From the NCBI RefSeq assembly GCF_040869045.1, contig NC_090321.1:181445596-181509595 (forward strand): 64,000 nucleotides of DNA, given 5' to 3'. Below the pieces are notes generated by a model, which worked only from the letters and a program-made list of their open reading frames with translations, made no database searches and had not been told where the DNA came from. This document shows, piece by piece, positions 1 to 11,391 of the stretch; positions within the stretch are counted from its first letter, which is position 1; every line of letters starts with the position of its first letter. Position numbers and translations under genes: made by a program. This stretch comes from Eurosta solidaginis (taxonomy: Eukaryota; Arthropoda; Insecta; Diptera; Tephritidae).

Positions 1-519
1 CAGGGGTGAACCATAATGTGAGGGGTGTTAGAGCCGTTGATTCCATATTACAATTAAAGAGATGGTTGGTGTCATGTGGGGACAAATTGCAAGCAGGGCA
101 TACATTTAGTATGTCGGAGTTGATTCTGGATAGGTAAGAGTTTAACCTGTTACAGTATCCAGATCGCAGTTGAGCTAGAGTGACTCGCGTTTCCCTGGGG
201 AGTGCGCGTTCCTCTTCCGCAAGTTTTGGGTACTGTTCTTTGAGTACGGGATTCACCGGGCAATTCCCGGCATAAAGGTTCGACGCTTGTTTGTGGAGTT
301 CACTGAGGAACTGCTTGTGTTTTTTTGCTTCATACGGCTGAGTTCTCAGGTGCCGTATTTCCTCATAATACTTACGGAGACGACTCCTTAAGCCCCTGGG
401 CGGTGTTGGCTCATCAATCAGATGTCTGTTGGGATGCCCAGGTTTCTGGGTATTCAACAGGAACTGTTTGGCTAGCATCTCATTTCTCTCCCTATTGTAG
501 AGTATTCTTGCCTCATAAA
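1..519 (-). pseudogene. C-terminal part of a Jockey-like non-LTR reverse transcriptase (distal segment)
   Basis: Read on the minus strand this stretch is open without a stop for about 165 codons. It encodes the tail typical of Jockey-clade retroposon proteins: a segment containing KQFLLNTQKPGHPNRH, then RVTLAQLRSGYCNRLNSYL, then a cysteine-histidine cluster NVCPACNLSPHDTNHLF. In the family this region follows the reverse transcriptase thumb and acts in cDNA priming on chromosomal DNA. The frame runs off the window at base 1. Its upstream half is at 1755-2388, where the protein breaks after SPEHHLHN; here it resumes with EARILYNRER. The interval between them is a foreign plus-strand insertion. 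The cysteine-cluster tail is similar in a rearranged copy at 2640-2860. The clade assignment rests on motif recognition only. Confidence 0.8.
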
Positions 520-1551
520 TAATACTAAAATTGAAAAAGTGCAGAGGATTAAATATCTCGGCATTCAAATAGATTGCAAACTAAAATTTTACGGCCATGT
601 TGATTATATAACAGGTAAAATAGCTAAAAAAAATATATTTCATTCAAAGAACCTGTAAAAACTTGAGTAGTTATTATAAAGCAAAAGTATATAGGTCCAT
701 AATTGAGCCATACTTCATATATTGTTCTACTATTTTCTTTATCTTGAAGGATTCGCAAATCGATAAACTACAAAAAATGCAGAATAAAGCTATGCGCTTT
801 ATATTAGGTAAACGTTTTGATACCCCCATTAACCCCCCCAGCGGGTCAGGCGATCAGAATATACCCGCGGTATGTGTGCCTGTCGTAAGAGGTGACTAAA
901 ATACCAGATTCAAGGGGCTGTGTAGCGCAACCCTTCAGGTTGCCAGCGCAATATATAGCTTCTCCAAACCCAATTGTCAACCTCACCTATCCGCGGCGAA
1001 TCCTGTTTCACTAACAGACGAGGCTCTGGCGACCCCAAGCTCCTCATGGAACTTGGGGTGGGGAGGGAGGGAATGGCCTGAAGGTTTAATGTGGCCACAT
1101 AAATCGTTCCCGAGATGGTCGGGCTAGCACCTTAATGGTGCTATGGTACCGGATCTGTATCCCAAAGCCTTCGGGGAGTAACCTTATCGCTACAACAACA
1201 ACAACAACATACCCCCCATTAAAGATATGCTACAAAATTTGAATTGGATGAGCGTAAAACAGCAAATATTTTTCTACAGTATGAAGTTTATATACAACAT
1301 AAAAACCGGAAATACATATGTCTGATTATCTAAAAACAAGTATTAAATTTAACTACGAGGTTCATGACAGAAATACGAGGCAGAGAAATGATTTTAAATT
1401 ACCTAATTACAAAACGGAATCTGAAAAAAATAGTCTTTTTTACAAAGGGTTAAAATGCTTCAACGAATTACCTGCAAATATTAAGAATTGTGATAATAAC
1501 TTATTTAAGAAAAGATTATATGATCACGCGAAATCGATGAATATAAAATAA
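520..1551 (+). pseudogene. Non-LTR reverse transcriptase C-terminus, split by a SINE-like insertion
   Basis: Translation gives KYLGIQIDCKLKFYGHVDYI, the region after the palm domain in many non-LTR reverse transcriptases. An in-frame stop near 655 follows, then YYKAKVYRSIIEPYFIYC and LQKMQNKAMRFILGKRFDTPI. The frame breaks at 832 and resumes at 1222, running through NWMSVKQQIFFYSMKFIYN, VHDRNTRQRNDFKLP and SLFYKGLKCFNELP to a stop at 1551. The motif LFYKGLKxFNxLP followed by FKxxL is a common ending of such proteins. The fragment has the internal stop, the SINE-like insertion and no catalytic palm, so it is dead. It differs in sequence from the surrounding minus-strand element, so it belongs to another family. 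Confidence 0.75.
833..1208 (+). mobile_element. SINE-like element with CAA tail, flanked by a 13-14 bp target duplication
   Basis: This 376-bp element begins with a run of C and AGCGGGTCAGGCGATC and ends with a CAA trinucleotide tail. The flanks ATACCCCCATTAA (820-832) and ATACCCCCCATTAA (1209-1222) differ by one C, as expected of a target duplication. It has no long reading frame. Related fragments occur at 3403-3512 (minus, head only) and 15187-15302 (minus, middle part), so it is a dispersed family. The duplication and simple 3' tail point to LINE-type retroposition. I cannot identify a tRNA, 7SL or 5S head with confidence. Confidence 0.75.
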
Positions 1552-1754
1552 ATATTAGGATTCGAATGAATTTGTGTTACATGTGTCAAATTCAAATACA
1601 TGTTTCAAATTCAAATTCATGTTTCAAATTCAGATACTAATTTAAGTTCAATTTCGTACATAGTACATATTGTTAATTAATGCAATAATGCTTTTAGGTG
1701 TTAATTCAGGCTCTAAGAGTCGTAATAAATAAATAAATATATATATATAATATA

Positions 1755-2388
1755 TTATGTAGATGGTGTTCTGGGGACATAAGGAGACAACCCGTGGCGG
1801 TTCTGAGAGCAGTATTTTGGCAGGCCTGTAGCTTCTTCCAGTGGCTAGTTTTTAGGCTTGGTGACCATATAGGGGACGCGTAGCATGCAATCGGCTGGCC
1901 AATTGCTTTGTAAGTGGTTATGAGCGTTTCTTTGTATTTTCCCCAAGTACTGCCAGCAAGAGATTTGAGGATTTTATTACGGCTCTGGATTTTCGGTACA
2001 ATTGCGGCTGCATGCTCACCAAAATGTAGATCCTGATCAAACGTCACACCCAAGATTTTGGGATGTAGGACAGTCGGCAGCGTAGTGCCATCGACGTGGA
2101 TGTTCAAAATGGTCGACATTTGGGACGTCCATGTTGTAAATAAGGTCGCGGATGATTTAGTCGGTGATAATGCCAGGTTTCGCGAGGCGCAAAAACTGGA
2201 CAGATCAGGGACGTAGCCGTTTATTCTGTTGCAAAGTTCATTGGTCTGTGGGCCTGGGCCTGTGGCCAATATTGTGCAGTCATCGGCGTAGGAAACGATA
2301 GTAACTCCTTCTGGTGGCGAAGGTAGCTTTGATATGTAGAAGTTAAATAAAAGTGGGGATAGGACACCGCCCTGTGGCACCCCAGAAT
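1755..2388 (-). pseudogene. Jockey-like reverse transcriptase palm and thumb (proximal segment)
   Basis: The minus-strand frame contains MPQGGVLSPLLFNFYISKLP, then SYADDCTILATG. The YADD box carries two of the metal-binding aspartates of the reverse transcriptase active site. Further motifs are LGVTFDQDLHF and LKTSHWKKLQACQNTALRTATG. The frame is open from 2380 to about 1755, where it breaks after SPEHHLHN at the plus-strand insertion and resumes at 519. Upstream of 2388 the coding sequence is rearranged, so the fingers of the reverse transcriptase, the endonuclease and the N-terminus are absent or unrecognisable here. The family would retrotranspose by target-primed reverse transcription; this copy cannot. 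Confidence 0.82.
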
Positions 2389-3290
2389 AAAACTGTCATC
2401 GGAGTCATTTAACGGAAGTGCTAGGAAACTATGATAGTGTGCTTTCTTCTTCTGCAAGAGTGTGTCATTGTTTATTGATAACGGGGTTCACTGGGAGCGT
2501 CCTGGAAAAGCATTTGCCGACTCTGTGGGCCTTGAAAGTGAGAGTAATATCAAACGTTACTCTTAAGTTCTTTGGGTAGCTGACAGTCGGTACCGTATCA
2601 CCATCGACGTGATCGTCCATTATTTGTGCCATGTGTTAGGAGCGTAGGCTCCACATTGCAATTGAAAAGATGGTTCGTGTCATGTGGGACATATCGCAAG
2701 GAGGACATTCATTACATATGTCGGGGTTGATTCTGGACAAGTAAAATTTTAACTTCTTACAGTATCCAGGACGAAGTTGGGATAGGGTGACTCGTGTCTC
2801 CCATGGTAGTGTGCTTTCTTCTTCTGCAAGAGTATGTCATTGTTTATTGATAACGGGGTTCACTGGGAGTCCTGGAAAAAGCGTTTACCGACTCTGTAGG
2901 CCTTGAAAGTGAGAGTAATATCAAACGTTACCCCTAAGTTCTTTGGGTAGCTGACAGTCGGTACCGTACCACCACCGTAACAGAGCGGCCATGGATTTGG
3001 TTGGTGATAATGCGTGGGCAGGTAAGGTGAAGAAACTAGAAAGGACTGGGAAGATAACTGCATTCTACACTACAAACTAGTTCATCTAGGAAATGGTAGT
3101 AACTCCTTCTGTCGGGAAGGGAGCTTTGATATGTAGAAATTAAACAGAAGCGGGAATAGAACACCACCCTGTGGTCCTCCCTGCTTAATTCTCCTAGGCT
3201 ATGAGGTCTCGTTCCTAAATTGAACCTTGAATTACTTTTGTGTACTGCCTTACGGAAACGGTTTAAAAGCAACATTGTGCTGAACTTGAA
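2389..3290 (-). pseudogene. Rearranged, tandemly duplicated remnants of a Jockey-like element
   Basis: Several short minus-strand pieces of a Jockey-like protein lie here out of order. One is around the palm (YSRFCLISTYQS, 3110-3170). Others match the thumb (VPTVSYPKNLGVTFDITLTF at about 2890-2970, and again at about 2520-2600). One matches the C-terminal TRVTLSQLRPGYCKKLKFYL with its cysteine cluster at about 2640-2800. Frameshifts separate them. The sequence is closely related to, but diverged from, the element at 1-519 plus 1755-2388, so it is probably an older copy of the same or a sister family. Confidence 0.65.
2435..2970. repeat. Tandem duplication (offset 372 bp) inside the Jockey-like remnant
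   Basis: The stretch beginning TAGTGTGCTTTCTTCTTCTG at 2435 recurs at 2807. Both copies run through the same thumb-encoding sequence to TGACAGTCGGTACCGTA. Only scattered differences separate the copies over about 160 bp. Confidence 0.75.
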
Positions 3291-3402
3291 GATACTTTAG
3301 TCTGGCCAAACAAAAAGGATACTTTACGGAGGTTAAACCCCCATGAGCTTTCACCACGGACGGACTTTCACAACTTTATTTATTGTTTGTGGACCAACTC
3401 TT

Positions 3403-3512
3403 GAGAGGGTTGCGCTACACAACTTCTTGAATCTATTTGGTATTTTAGTCGCCTCTCGAGAGGCATACCTACCGCGGGTATATTCTAAGCCCCCTAACCC
3501 ACTGGGGGAGGA
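3403..3512 (-). mobile_element. Head fragment of the SINE-like family
   Basis: The reverse complement reads GGGGGCTTAGAATATACCC, CGCGGTAGGTATGCCTC and then GAGGCGACTAAAATACC. It ends in TTGTGTAGCGCAACCCTC. This matches the first ~110 bp of the element at 833-1208. Beyond 3403 the similarity stops, so it is truncated or belongs to a variant subfamily with a different body. Confidence 0.65.
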
Positions 3513-4748
3513 CCAACCCGGTCAAATAAACTGTCGATTATTCTATTCTGCTTCCGGAATGAATAATTAAATACATCCACTGAATTCATCTATTGAGGAC
3601 TGCAACTATGTAGATAAATCCGGATTTACATAGAACGGTTATTAGCGTCAAAGCGAATAATGTGGCAAGGCGTTTGATTACTGTCTTTATGTATTTCAGG
3701 GGCGACTCCCTAGCTCGATGCTTCGTGCTGGGTGGTATAACCACCATCCTTATAACGGTCGATCTTTTGCATTTACCGATAAGTTCAATAGAAGGTTCCG
3801 TTGCGGTCTTGGTACACGGAGCGTATCTGTCAAAGCCAAAGCTCGAGTCTTGTCAAAGCGTTCTATGAAAAACCTGATTAAGTGTGACTGAAACTCAGTG
3901 GAATTATATAGTGTTTATGCCTTTTTTCAATTTGTAACATTACCCATACCCTGACCGCCAGAAGATCCTTGTTATAACCTACGACTTCTTTTTCTTCTGG
4001 GTATGAAGGTCAGTAGTAACTGGAATATATATATTGACATTATATATTGAATGTTGTTTGTTGTGGCACAAATTCAAGGTCACAATTTGGAAATATTTGT
4101 ATAACAAAATGTTTTTACAAGTTTTCTCAAATATTAACGATAATTTATGTTTTATATTTTCTGACGCTGAAAAGCTATTTTTAGAGGCAAGGTTTTTTAT
4201 CTTTAATTTTAAAATTTTCTTATATGTATTCATTTTTATCTCGTTTTATTACTCACTCACATCGGATATATATCATTAATGGTTTTTTGTTTTGATTTGT
4301 AAGTTCGTTTTATGCGCGGTGCGTAGGTGTATACGGCATTCGGTATCTCTCTCATGTGATTTGTGTCTGCTGCTTCACTGTGCCAGCGGATGTCCCGTAA
4401 CTGTGATTAAAAAGCGATAGAAGACCATTAAGATCTAAATCAGAGCCGGCCACACAAATACTAAAACAATTGCATAAGTGTGTGTAAAAATTGAGTGACA
4501 ACTCCCCACAGTGTGCTAACAGAAAATGTGGACTGTGAAGTTCGAAATTAAAAAGGACTATGGTTATTTGATTTCAAGCTAATCCTAACAATATTTACTT
4601 ATATTCATATAATTAAGAATGCGGAGGTCGAGCTAGCCAGATAAAACTTTTTTATAAAAGAAGGTATGGTGTTTCTTCAATGCAAAATTTACTTAAAAAA
4701 AAAACACTTTTTCATTAAGAAAGAACTATAAAACAAAGTAAATGTAAA
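3513..4748. other. No gene or repeat recognised
   Basis: Short open stretches here show no family motif. The block at 3700-3870 is relatively GC-rich and could be a decayed element, but I cannot name it. The block 4020-4270 is AT-rich. Confidence 0.4.
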
Positions 4749-4757
4749 GATAGAAAT
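4749..4757. repeat. Left 9-bp target duplication of FB-A
   Basis: GATAGAAAT directly precedes the element end AGCTCTGTGAAG and recurs perfectly at 10769-10777. Confidence 0.85.
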
Positions 4758-6842
4758 AGCTCTGTGAAGTTGGCACCTACTTGGTCGAATAATTAAAAAA
4801 ACCATATCTCATTCGTTTGTCCACCGTTTGTCCATGTTTGTCCAGGAAAAATTTTCGTTTGTCCACCTTTTGTTAAAAAGTTATTTCAAAAAAAAAAAAA
4901 TTCTGTGTGAAGTTGGCACCTCCATTTGCGAGTATTTAAAAAAACTAAATGCCATTCGTTTGTCCACGTTTGTCCAGGAAAAATTTTCGTTTGTCCACCT
5001 TTTGTTAAAAAGTTATTTCAAAAAAAAAAATCCCGTGTGAAGTTGGCACCTCCATTTACGAGTAATTAAAAAAACCAAATGCCATTCGTTTGTCCATCGT
5101 TTGTCCACGTTTGTCCAGGAAAAATTTTCGTTTGTCCACCTTTTGTTAAAAAGTTATAACAAAAACATTTTTTTTCGAAAAAACCCAAAAAATTTTTTGT
5201 TTCGCTTTATTGTGCTAAATTGTATGTCCGTCGTTTGCCCATCGTTTGTCCATGTTTGTCCAGGAAACATTTTCGTTTGTCCACCTTTTGTTAAAAAGTT
5301 ATTTCAAAAAAACAAAAATCGTGTGTGAAGTTAGCACCTCCATTTACAAGTAATTAAAAAAACCAAATGCCATTCGTTTGTCCATCGTTTGTCCACGATT
5401 GTCAAGGAAAAATTTTCGTTTGTCCACCTTTTGTTAAAAAGTTATAACAAAAACATTTTTTTTCGAAAAAACCCAAAAAAATTTTTGTTTCGCTTTATTG
5501 TGCTAAATCGTATGTCCGTCGTTTTCCCATCGTTTGTGTGAAATTTTCGTTTGTCCACCTTTTGTTAAAAAGTTATTTCAAAAAAACAAAAATCGTGTGT
5601 GAAGTTGGCACCTCCATTTACGAGTAATTAAAAAAACCAAATGCTAAGCGAAACAACGCTTTATTGTGCTAAATTGTATGCCCGTCGTTTACCCATCGTT
5701 TGCCAATCGTTTGTCCAGGCGAAATTTTCGTTTGTCCACCTTTTGTTAAAAAGTTATTTCAAAAAAATAAATATCGTGTGTGAAGTTGGTACCTCCATTT
5801 ACGAGAAATTAAAAAAACCAAATGCCATTCGTTTGTCCACGTTTGTCCAGGAAAAATTTTCGTTTGTCCACCTCGTGTTAAAAAGTTATAACAAAAACAT
5901 TTTTTTTCGAAAAAACCCAAAAAAATTTTTGTTTCGCTTTATTGTGCTAAATCGTATGTCCGTCGTTTTCCCATCGTTTGTGTGAAATTTTCGTTTGTCC
6001 ACCTTTTGTTAAAAAGTTATTTCAAAAAAACAAAAATCGTGTGTGAAGTTGGCACCTCCATTTACGAGTAATTAAAAAAACCAAATGCTATTCGTTTGTC
6101 CATCGTTTATCCACGATTGTCCAGGAAAAATTTTCGTTTGTCCACCTCGTGTTAAAAAGTTATAACAAAAATATTTTTTTTTCGAAAAACTCCAAAAAAA
6201 TTTTTGTTTCGCTTTATTGTGCTAAATCGTATGTCCGTCGTTTGCCCATCGTTTGTCCATGTTTGTCCAGGAGAAATTTTCGTTTGTCCACCTTTTGTTA
6301 AAAAGTTATTTCAAAAAAACAAAAATCGTGTGTGAAGTTGGCACCTCCATTTACGAGTAATTGAAAAAACCAAATGCCATTCGTTTGTCCAGGAAAAATT
6401 TTCGTTTGTCCACCTTTTGTTAAAAAGTTATAACAAAAACATTTTTTTTCGAAAAAACTCAAAAAAATTTTTGTTTCGCTTTATTGTGCTAAATCGTATG
6501 CCCGTCGTTTACCCATCGTTTGCCAATCGTTTGTCCAGGCGAAATTTTCAAAAAAAAAACAAAAATCGTGTGTGAAGGTGGCACCTCCATTTACGAGAAA
6601 TTAAAAAAACCAAATGCCATTCGTTTGTCCATCGTTTTTTCACGTTTGTCCAGGAAAATTTTTCGTTTGTCCACCTTTTGTTAAAAAGTTATAACAAAAA
6701 TATGCCTATAACAAAAATATTCTTTACAGCGTAGGTAAATGCAAAACTCTAATTCTACGAATCACCAAAAGGCTTGCGCGCAGGATTTCTGATCTATTGA
6801 GAGCTCACCAGATACAATCCGTCACGACGTACGCCATTTTCC
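4758..6842 (+). repeat. Left arm of FB-A: tandem-repeat array
   Basis: A unit of roughly 280 bp, often shortened by deletion, repeats about seven times. Each unit contains GTGTGAAGTTGGCACCTCC, a poly-A stretch, clusters of the 11-bp word TCGTTTGTCCA, AGGAAAAATTTTCGTTTGTC and TTTTGTTAAAAAGTTAT. From 6704 to 6842 the arm continues as non-tandem sequence that is still inverted-repeated on the right (8166-8306). Confidence 0.85.
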
Positions 6843-8165
6843 ACTGACAGCACGTGCGCTGTGGAAATTGAGACACAAAACGACTCTTAAAGTATAAGGC
6901 CGGGAAAAAACAGTTTGGTCTGAGCATATAACCATTAACATCTTTCAACTCAAAATCGCAAACTTCGCCGCCGGTATACCCTGTGGATCCTACGCCGCCG
7001 CCAAAAAAGTGATCAGCGTAAACCTCTAACTCATACTCATTAAAAGTATGTCATCAAAAATAAAAAAAATTATTTTTATTTTAAAATGAAGTCATAAATA
7101 TAACTCCTTTATATTTTAATTTTTTCAGAGTAAAAAATAGCTTAGAATATTCAAAGCGAAATATGACATCGATATTTAAAAATTTTCAAATACATGACAT
7201 CTGCAATTGTTACACATAAGCTGAGCTATTTAAGGGTTTCTATACAAAGGCCATTGATTTTTTAAAATTGTTCAGAATTCAAAGTTTTTTACATTCATGT
7301 TTTGCATTTACAGGCAAATTATTATCATTATTTATAACTAATTTGTTGTTAATTATTGTCCATGTGATGTATGTAACTCAAAATTTATTTTATTTTTTGA
7401 GAAAACGCAAACAAATTTAATTTTTTTCGTACTTTCGTTATGAAAATAATATTCAAATACACATCCACTCTCCAGAGTTTTAATTGATTTATTAACAATT
7501 TTCACTAATAAATACTTCAGCTAAATTTATGGCGATTTTTTTCTATAACAATATGTGTCAATACGTGGTATAACCAATGTAAATGAAGTTTGGAAATATG
7601 AAACATTATTCCATATAACATACATTTTGAGGTCCACATCAAAACGAAACATTTCCTAAATGCAACCAAGCCTTCGTGTTTTATGGTAAAGATCCCTATA
7701 AATTTGAAGAAAAGTGCTAACATCAAAAAAAAAAAAAAGAAACAAGATATACGATGTAAAGCTAGGCCAGTATCGTGTTGTATGATCCGTGATTCAAATA
7801 AATTTTTTAAATCGCAATAGCACTGAATTGGTTAATCGGATTAGGAAAATATGTGAAATGGTGGCTACCTGTACTCATAAGATCTATAACTTATTATAAT
7901 TTTTACGATTTTTTTGGCAGATTTATATTTATCGTTTGAGTGAAATTGCTTTTCGATACGTGATCGTGCAAACGTTATTGGCTCATGCTAACACCGTAAA
8001 TTTTATGTACAATGTAAAACTTTCAGTGTAGTTAAAAAAATTGTATTTTCGTTGAACTGTAAAATTTTGTTTAATGGAGGTAGCCCCACAATACAACTTT
8101 CACTAGAGATCAATGGAAATATTCTTTGCCAAAATGACTTATGGCTGAAATGTTACGTTGTGATG
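6843..8165. other. Single-copy core of FB-A
   Basis: About 1.3 kb of AT-rich sequence between the two arms. No reading frame above about 70 codons and no transposase motif is visible. The minus-strand frame at 7517-7726 has no recognisable domain. Confidence 0.6.
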
Positions 8166-10768
8166 TGGAAAATGGCGTACGTCGTGACGGATTGTATCTG
8201 GTGAGCTCTCAATAGATCAGAAATCCTAAGCGCAAGTCATTTGAAGATTCGTAGAATTAGAGTTTTGCATTTGCCTACGCTGTAAAGAATATTTTTGTTA
8301 TAGGCATATTTTTGTTATAACTTTTTAACAAAAGGTGGACAAACGAAAAATTTTCCTGGACAAACGATGGACAATCGAATGGCATTTGCTTTTTTTAATT
8401 ATTCGTAAATGGAGGTGCCAACTTCACACACGATTCTTGTTTTTTTGAAATAACTTTTTAACAAAAGGTGGACAAACGAAAATTTTTCCTGGACAAACAT
8501 GGACAAACGATGGGCAAACGACGGGCATACGATTTAGCACAATAAAGCGAAACAAAAATTTTTTTGGGTTTTTTCGAAAAAAAATGTTTTTGTTATAACT
8601 TTTTAACAAAAGGTGGACAACAGAAAATTTTTCCTGGACAAACGATGGACAAACGAATGGAATTTGGTTTTTTCAATTACTCGTAAATGGAGGTGCCAAC
8701 TTCACACACGATTTTTGTTTTTTTGAAATAACTTTTTAACAAAAGGTGGACAAACGAAAATTTCTCCTGAACAAACATGGCCAAACGATGGGCAAACGAC
8801 GGACATACGATTTATCACAATAAAGCGAAACAAAAATTTTTTTGGGTTTTTTCGAAAAAAAAATATTTTTGTTATAACTTTCTAACAAAAGGTGGACAAA
8901 CGAAAAAATGTTAAATCGAAGGCATAAGGACCATCTTAGCTTGCAACAGGAATTCACACAAATTCAATAATACATAATAATTTTTTATACAATTAGAAAA
9001 CGTTTCATTTGTTGCGCTAGTAGAAAAATGAACATTGCGCAGTGCTGCAATGAGTTGAGCTGGTCTTTCAACTAAAATATAAAAATTATAAATACTATGG
9101 AAAATAAACGCTTCTGGTGCGAGTTTTTCCACTTATACTGTGAATTACCAGCACTGTGGAAAATAAATAGTGTTTTTTTATACAATTAGTGCCTTTTTTA
9201 TACAATTAAAACACATGTTTCATTTGTTGCGCTACATTAAAAATGAATATTGCGCAGTGTTTTTGAGCCATGTATGTCAAAATTTTCATTTGCACAAATT
9301 CCGTCGTTTTATATTTGCGCATGGCTTTTGTGTCATGTATGGGCCGTCTTAGCAAATGTTTGTCATATATTTCCACATAAAAAAAGACTAAATGCCGCAA
9401 ATAAATTTACACAGAATTTCATGAGCAGCAATTGTTTAGATTTTTTTCGAAAAAAATGATTTTGTTATAATTTTTTAACAAAAGGTGGACAATAGGAAAT
9501 CTTTCGTAGACAAATATATTGACAAACGATGGGCAAACGACGGACACAAAAAGCGAAAAAAACTTTTGGGGTTTTTTGAAAAAAAAAATATATTTTATTA
9601 TAACTTTTTAACACGAGGTGGACAAACGAAAATTTTTCCTGGACAATCGTGGACAAACGATGGACAAACGAATAGCATTTGGTTTTTTTAATTACCCCGT
9701 AAATGGAGGTGCCAACTTCACACACGAGTTTTGTTTTTTTTTTAAAATAACTTTTTAACAAAAGGTGGACAAACGAAAATTTCTCCTGGACAAACATGGA
9801 CAAACGATGGGCAAACGACGGACATACGATTTAGCACAATAAAGCGAAACAAAATTTTTTTGGGTTTTTTCGAAAAAAAAAAAAATGTTTTTGTTATAAC
9901 TTTTTAACAAAAGGTGGACAAACGAAAATTTTTCCTGGACAATCGTGGACAAACGATGGACAAACGAATAGCATTTGGTTTTTTTAATTACCCCGTAAAT
10001 GGAGGTGTCAACTTCACACACGAGTTTTGTTTTTTTTTTAAATAACTTTTTAACAAAAGGTGGACAAACGAAAATTTCTCCTGGACAAACATGGACAAAC
10101 GATGGGCAAACGACGGACATACGATTTAGCACAATAAAGCGAAACAAAATTTTTTTTGGGTTTTTTCGAAAAAAAATGTTTTTGTTATAACTTTTTAACA
10201 AAAGGTGGACAAACGAAAATTTTTCCTGAACAAACATGGACAAACGACGGACAAACGACGGGCAAACGACGGACATACGATTTAGCACAATAAAGCGAAA
10301 CAAAAATTTTTTTGGGTTTTTTCGAAAAAAAATGTTTTTGTTATAACTTTTTAACAAAAGGTGGACAAACGAAAATTTTTCCTGGATAAACGTGGACAAA
10401 CGATGGACAAACGAATGGCATTTGGTTTTTTTAATTTCTCGTAAATGGAGGTGCCAACTTCACACACGATTTTTGTTTTTTTGAAATAACTTTTTAACAA
10501 AAGGTGGACAAACGAAAATTTCGCCTGGACAAACATGGACAAACGATTGGCAAAGGATGGGTAAACGACGGGCATTCGATTTAGCACAATAAAGCGAAAC
10601 AAAAATTTTTTTGGGTGTTTTCGAAAAAAAATGTTTTTGTTATAACTTTTTAACAAAAGGTGGACAAACGAAAATTTTTCCTGGACAAACATGGACAAAC
10701 GGTGGACAAACGAATGAGATATGGTTTTCTTAATTATTCGACCAAGTAGGTGCCAACTTCACAGAGCT
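8166..10768 (-). repeat. Right arm of FB-A: inverted tandem-repeat array
   Basis: This is the reverse complement of the left arm, including the 140-bp inner segment (8166-8306) and the terminal CTTCACAGAGCT. The arm is longer than the left one because it holds more units and a foreign segment at 8906-9438. Confidence 0.85.
8906..9438. other. Non-repeat segment interrupting the right arm of FB-A
   Basis: The array stops after GGTGGACAAACGAAAAA and resumes at TTTTTTCGAAAAAAATGA. The intervening ~530 bp has an imperfect internal duplication: TTTCATTTGTTGCGCTA followed by ATGAA-ATTGCGCAGTG occurs at about 9003-9041 and again at about 9218-9258. I could not identify terminal repeats or a target duplication. 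Confidence 0.5.
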
Positions 10769-10777
10769 GATAGAAAT
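10769..10777. repeat. Right 9-bp target duplication of FB-A
   Basis: GATAGAAAT directly follows the terminal CTTCACAGAGCT and is identical to 4749-4757. Confidence 0.85.
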
Positions 10778-11388
10778 ATATATTTTCAAAACATAAAGTT
10801 ATTCAATAAAAAAAATGTATAAAAATTAATAAAACTAAGTAGAACGTATAAAAAGTTACTTATATTAAATTGTAAATATTTATTAAAAATTAATTAATTA
10901 TATTAATAATTAATATTTAAATCGTCAATATTAATATGTATGTTCAAAGGAACTTAATAATACTAACTAAAACGTATTAAAAGTCACTCTAACCTTGCAG
11001 CTTATTGTTTTTATTATGTCCCCAAAAAGTAGCATGGACTTTTCCTTTTGCATTCACTGTTGATTTTAGTGAGTGACAAGCGAAAGCAAACGATCGTGAT
11101 CGCACATCATTAGTGGCTGTGTGAAAATACGAACTCAAATTGCACAATGTGCAACTTTTGGCCGGCTCTGGTTTAAAACCACGCTTTCTTATATTATATA
11201 TACAGCTGTGTTTGGGCGTGCGATTGCTCTTATTTATAAGCGCGATTCCGAAAGTAACGCCGAATGTAGCACAGTAAGTCACTGCGATTTACTACGTTCT
11301 ATTAAATGCTGACAAAATCACGTGTGCAAGAATATTTTCCAGCTATAGCGCGAATATAAGCTTGCCGTTCTGCAAGTGGGCCTAACAC
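10778..11388. other. No gene recognised
   Basis: 10780-10980 is very AT-rich with several ATTAAT words. 10990-11340 is more balanced and has short open stretches in both strands but no recognisable protein motif. Confidence 0.4.
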
Positions 11389-11391
11389 TAA

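Larger units (their letters stand above)
520..1754 (+). mobile_element. 5'-truncated non-LTR retroposon inserted into the Jockey-like element
   Basis: The two halves of the minus-strand Jockey-like frame are separated by this plus-strand block. It starts inside a reverse-transcriptase C-terminal frame with no 5' part, which is the usual 5' truncation. After its stop codon near 1551 it continues into an AT-rich 3' part with three short repeats of the type TTTCAAATTCA at about 1585-1632. It ends in an AATAAATAAATA tail running into TA repeats. A clear target duplication is not visible, because both junctions lie in AT-rich sequence. The block is itself interrupted by the SINE-like element at 833-1208. 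Confidence 0.7.
4758..10768. mobile_element. Complete Foldback-like DNA element (FB-A), 6011 bp
   Basis: The element starts AGCTCTGTGAAGTTGGCACC and ends with the exact reverse complement. It is flanked on both sides by GATAGAAAT. Its arms are about 2 kb (left, plus orientation) and 2.6 kb (right, inverted). Each consists of tandemly repeated units rich in TTTGTCCA motifs, and they enclose a 1.3-kb single-copy core. Long terminal repeats built from short tandem repeats, with a 9-bp target duplication, are hallmarks of the Drosophila Foldback (FB) class. The terminus also resembles the FB terminus as I recall it, which needs checking by alignment. No transposase is visible, so it would need enzyme supplied elsewhere. 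The many small reading frames with FVHLLLKSY-like translations are repeat artefacts. Confidence 0.85.

Noticed and set aside
4758..6720. CRISPR-like appearance of repeats and spacers
   Set aside because: The 'spacers' are themselves repeated, repeats vary in length, and the context is eukaryotic transposon DNA.
4828..10698. Many open frames translating as VQEKFSFVHLLLKSY-like peptides
   Set aside because: They are translations of the FB-A array unit, occur in both arms and stop at every unit end; the same happens in FB-B.
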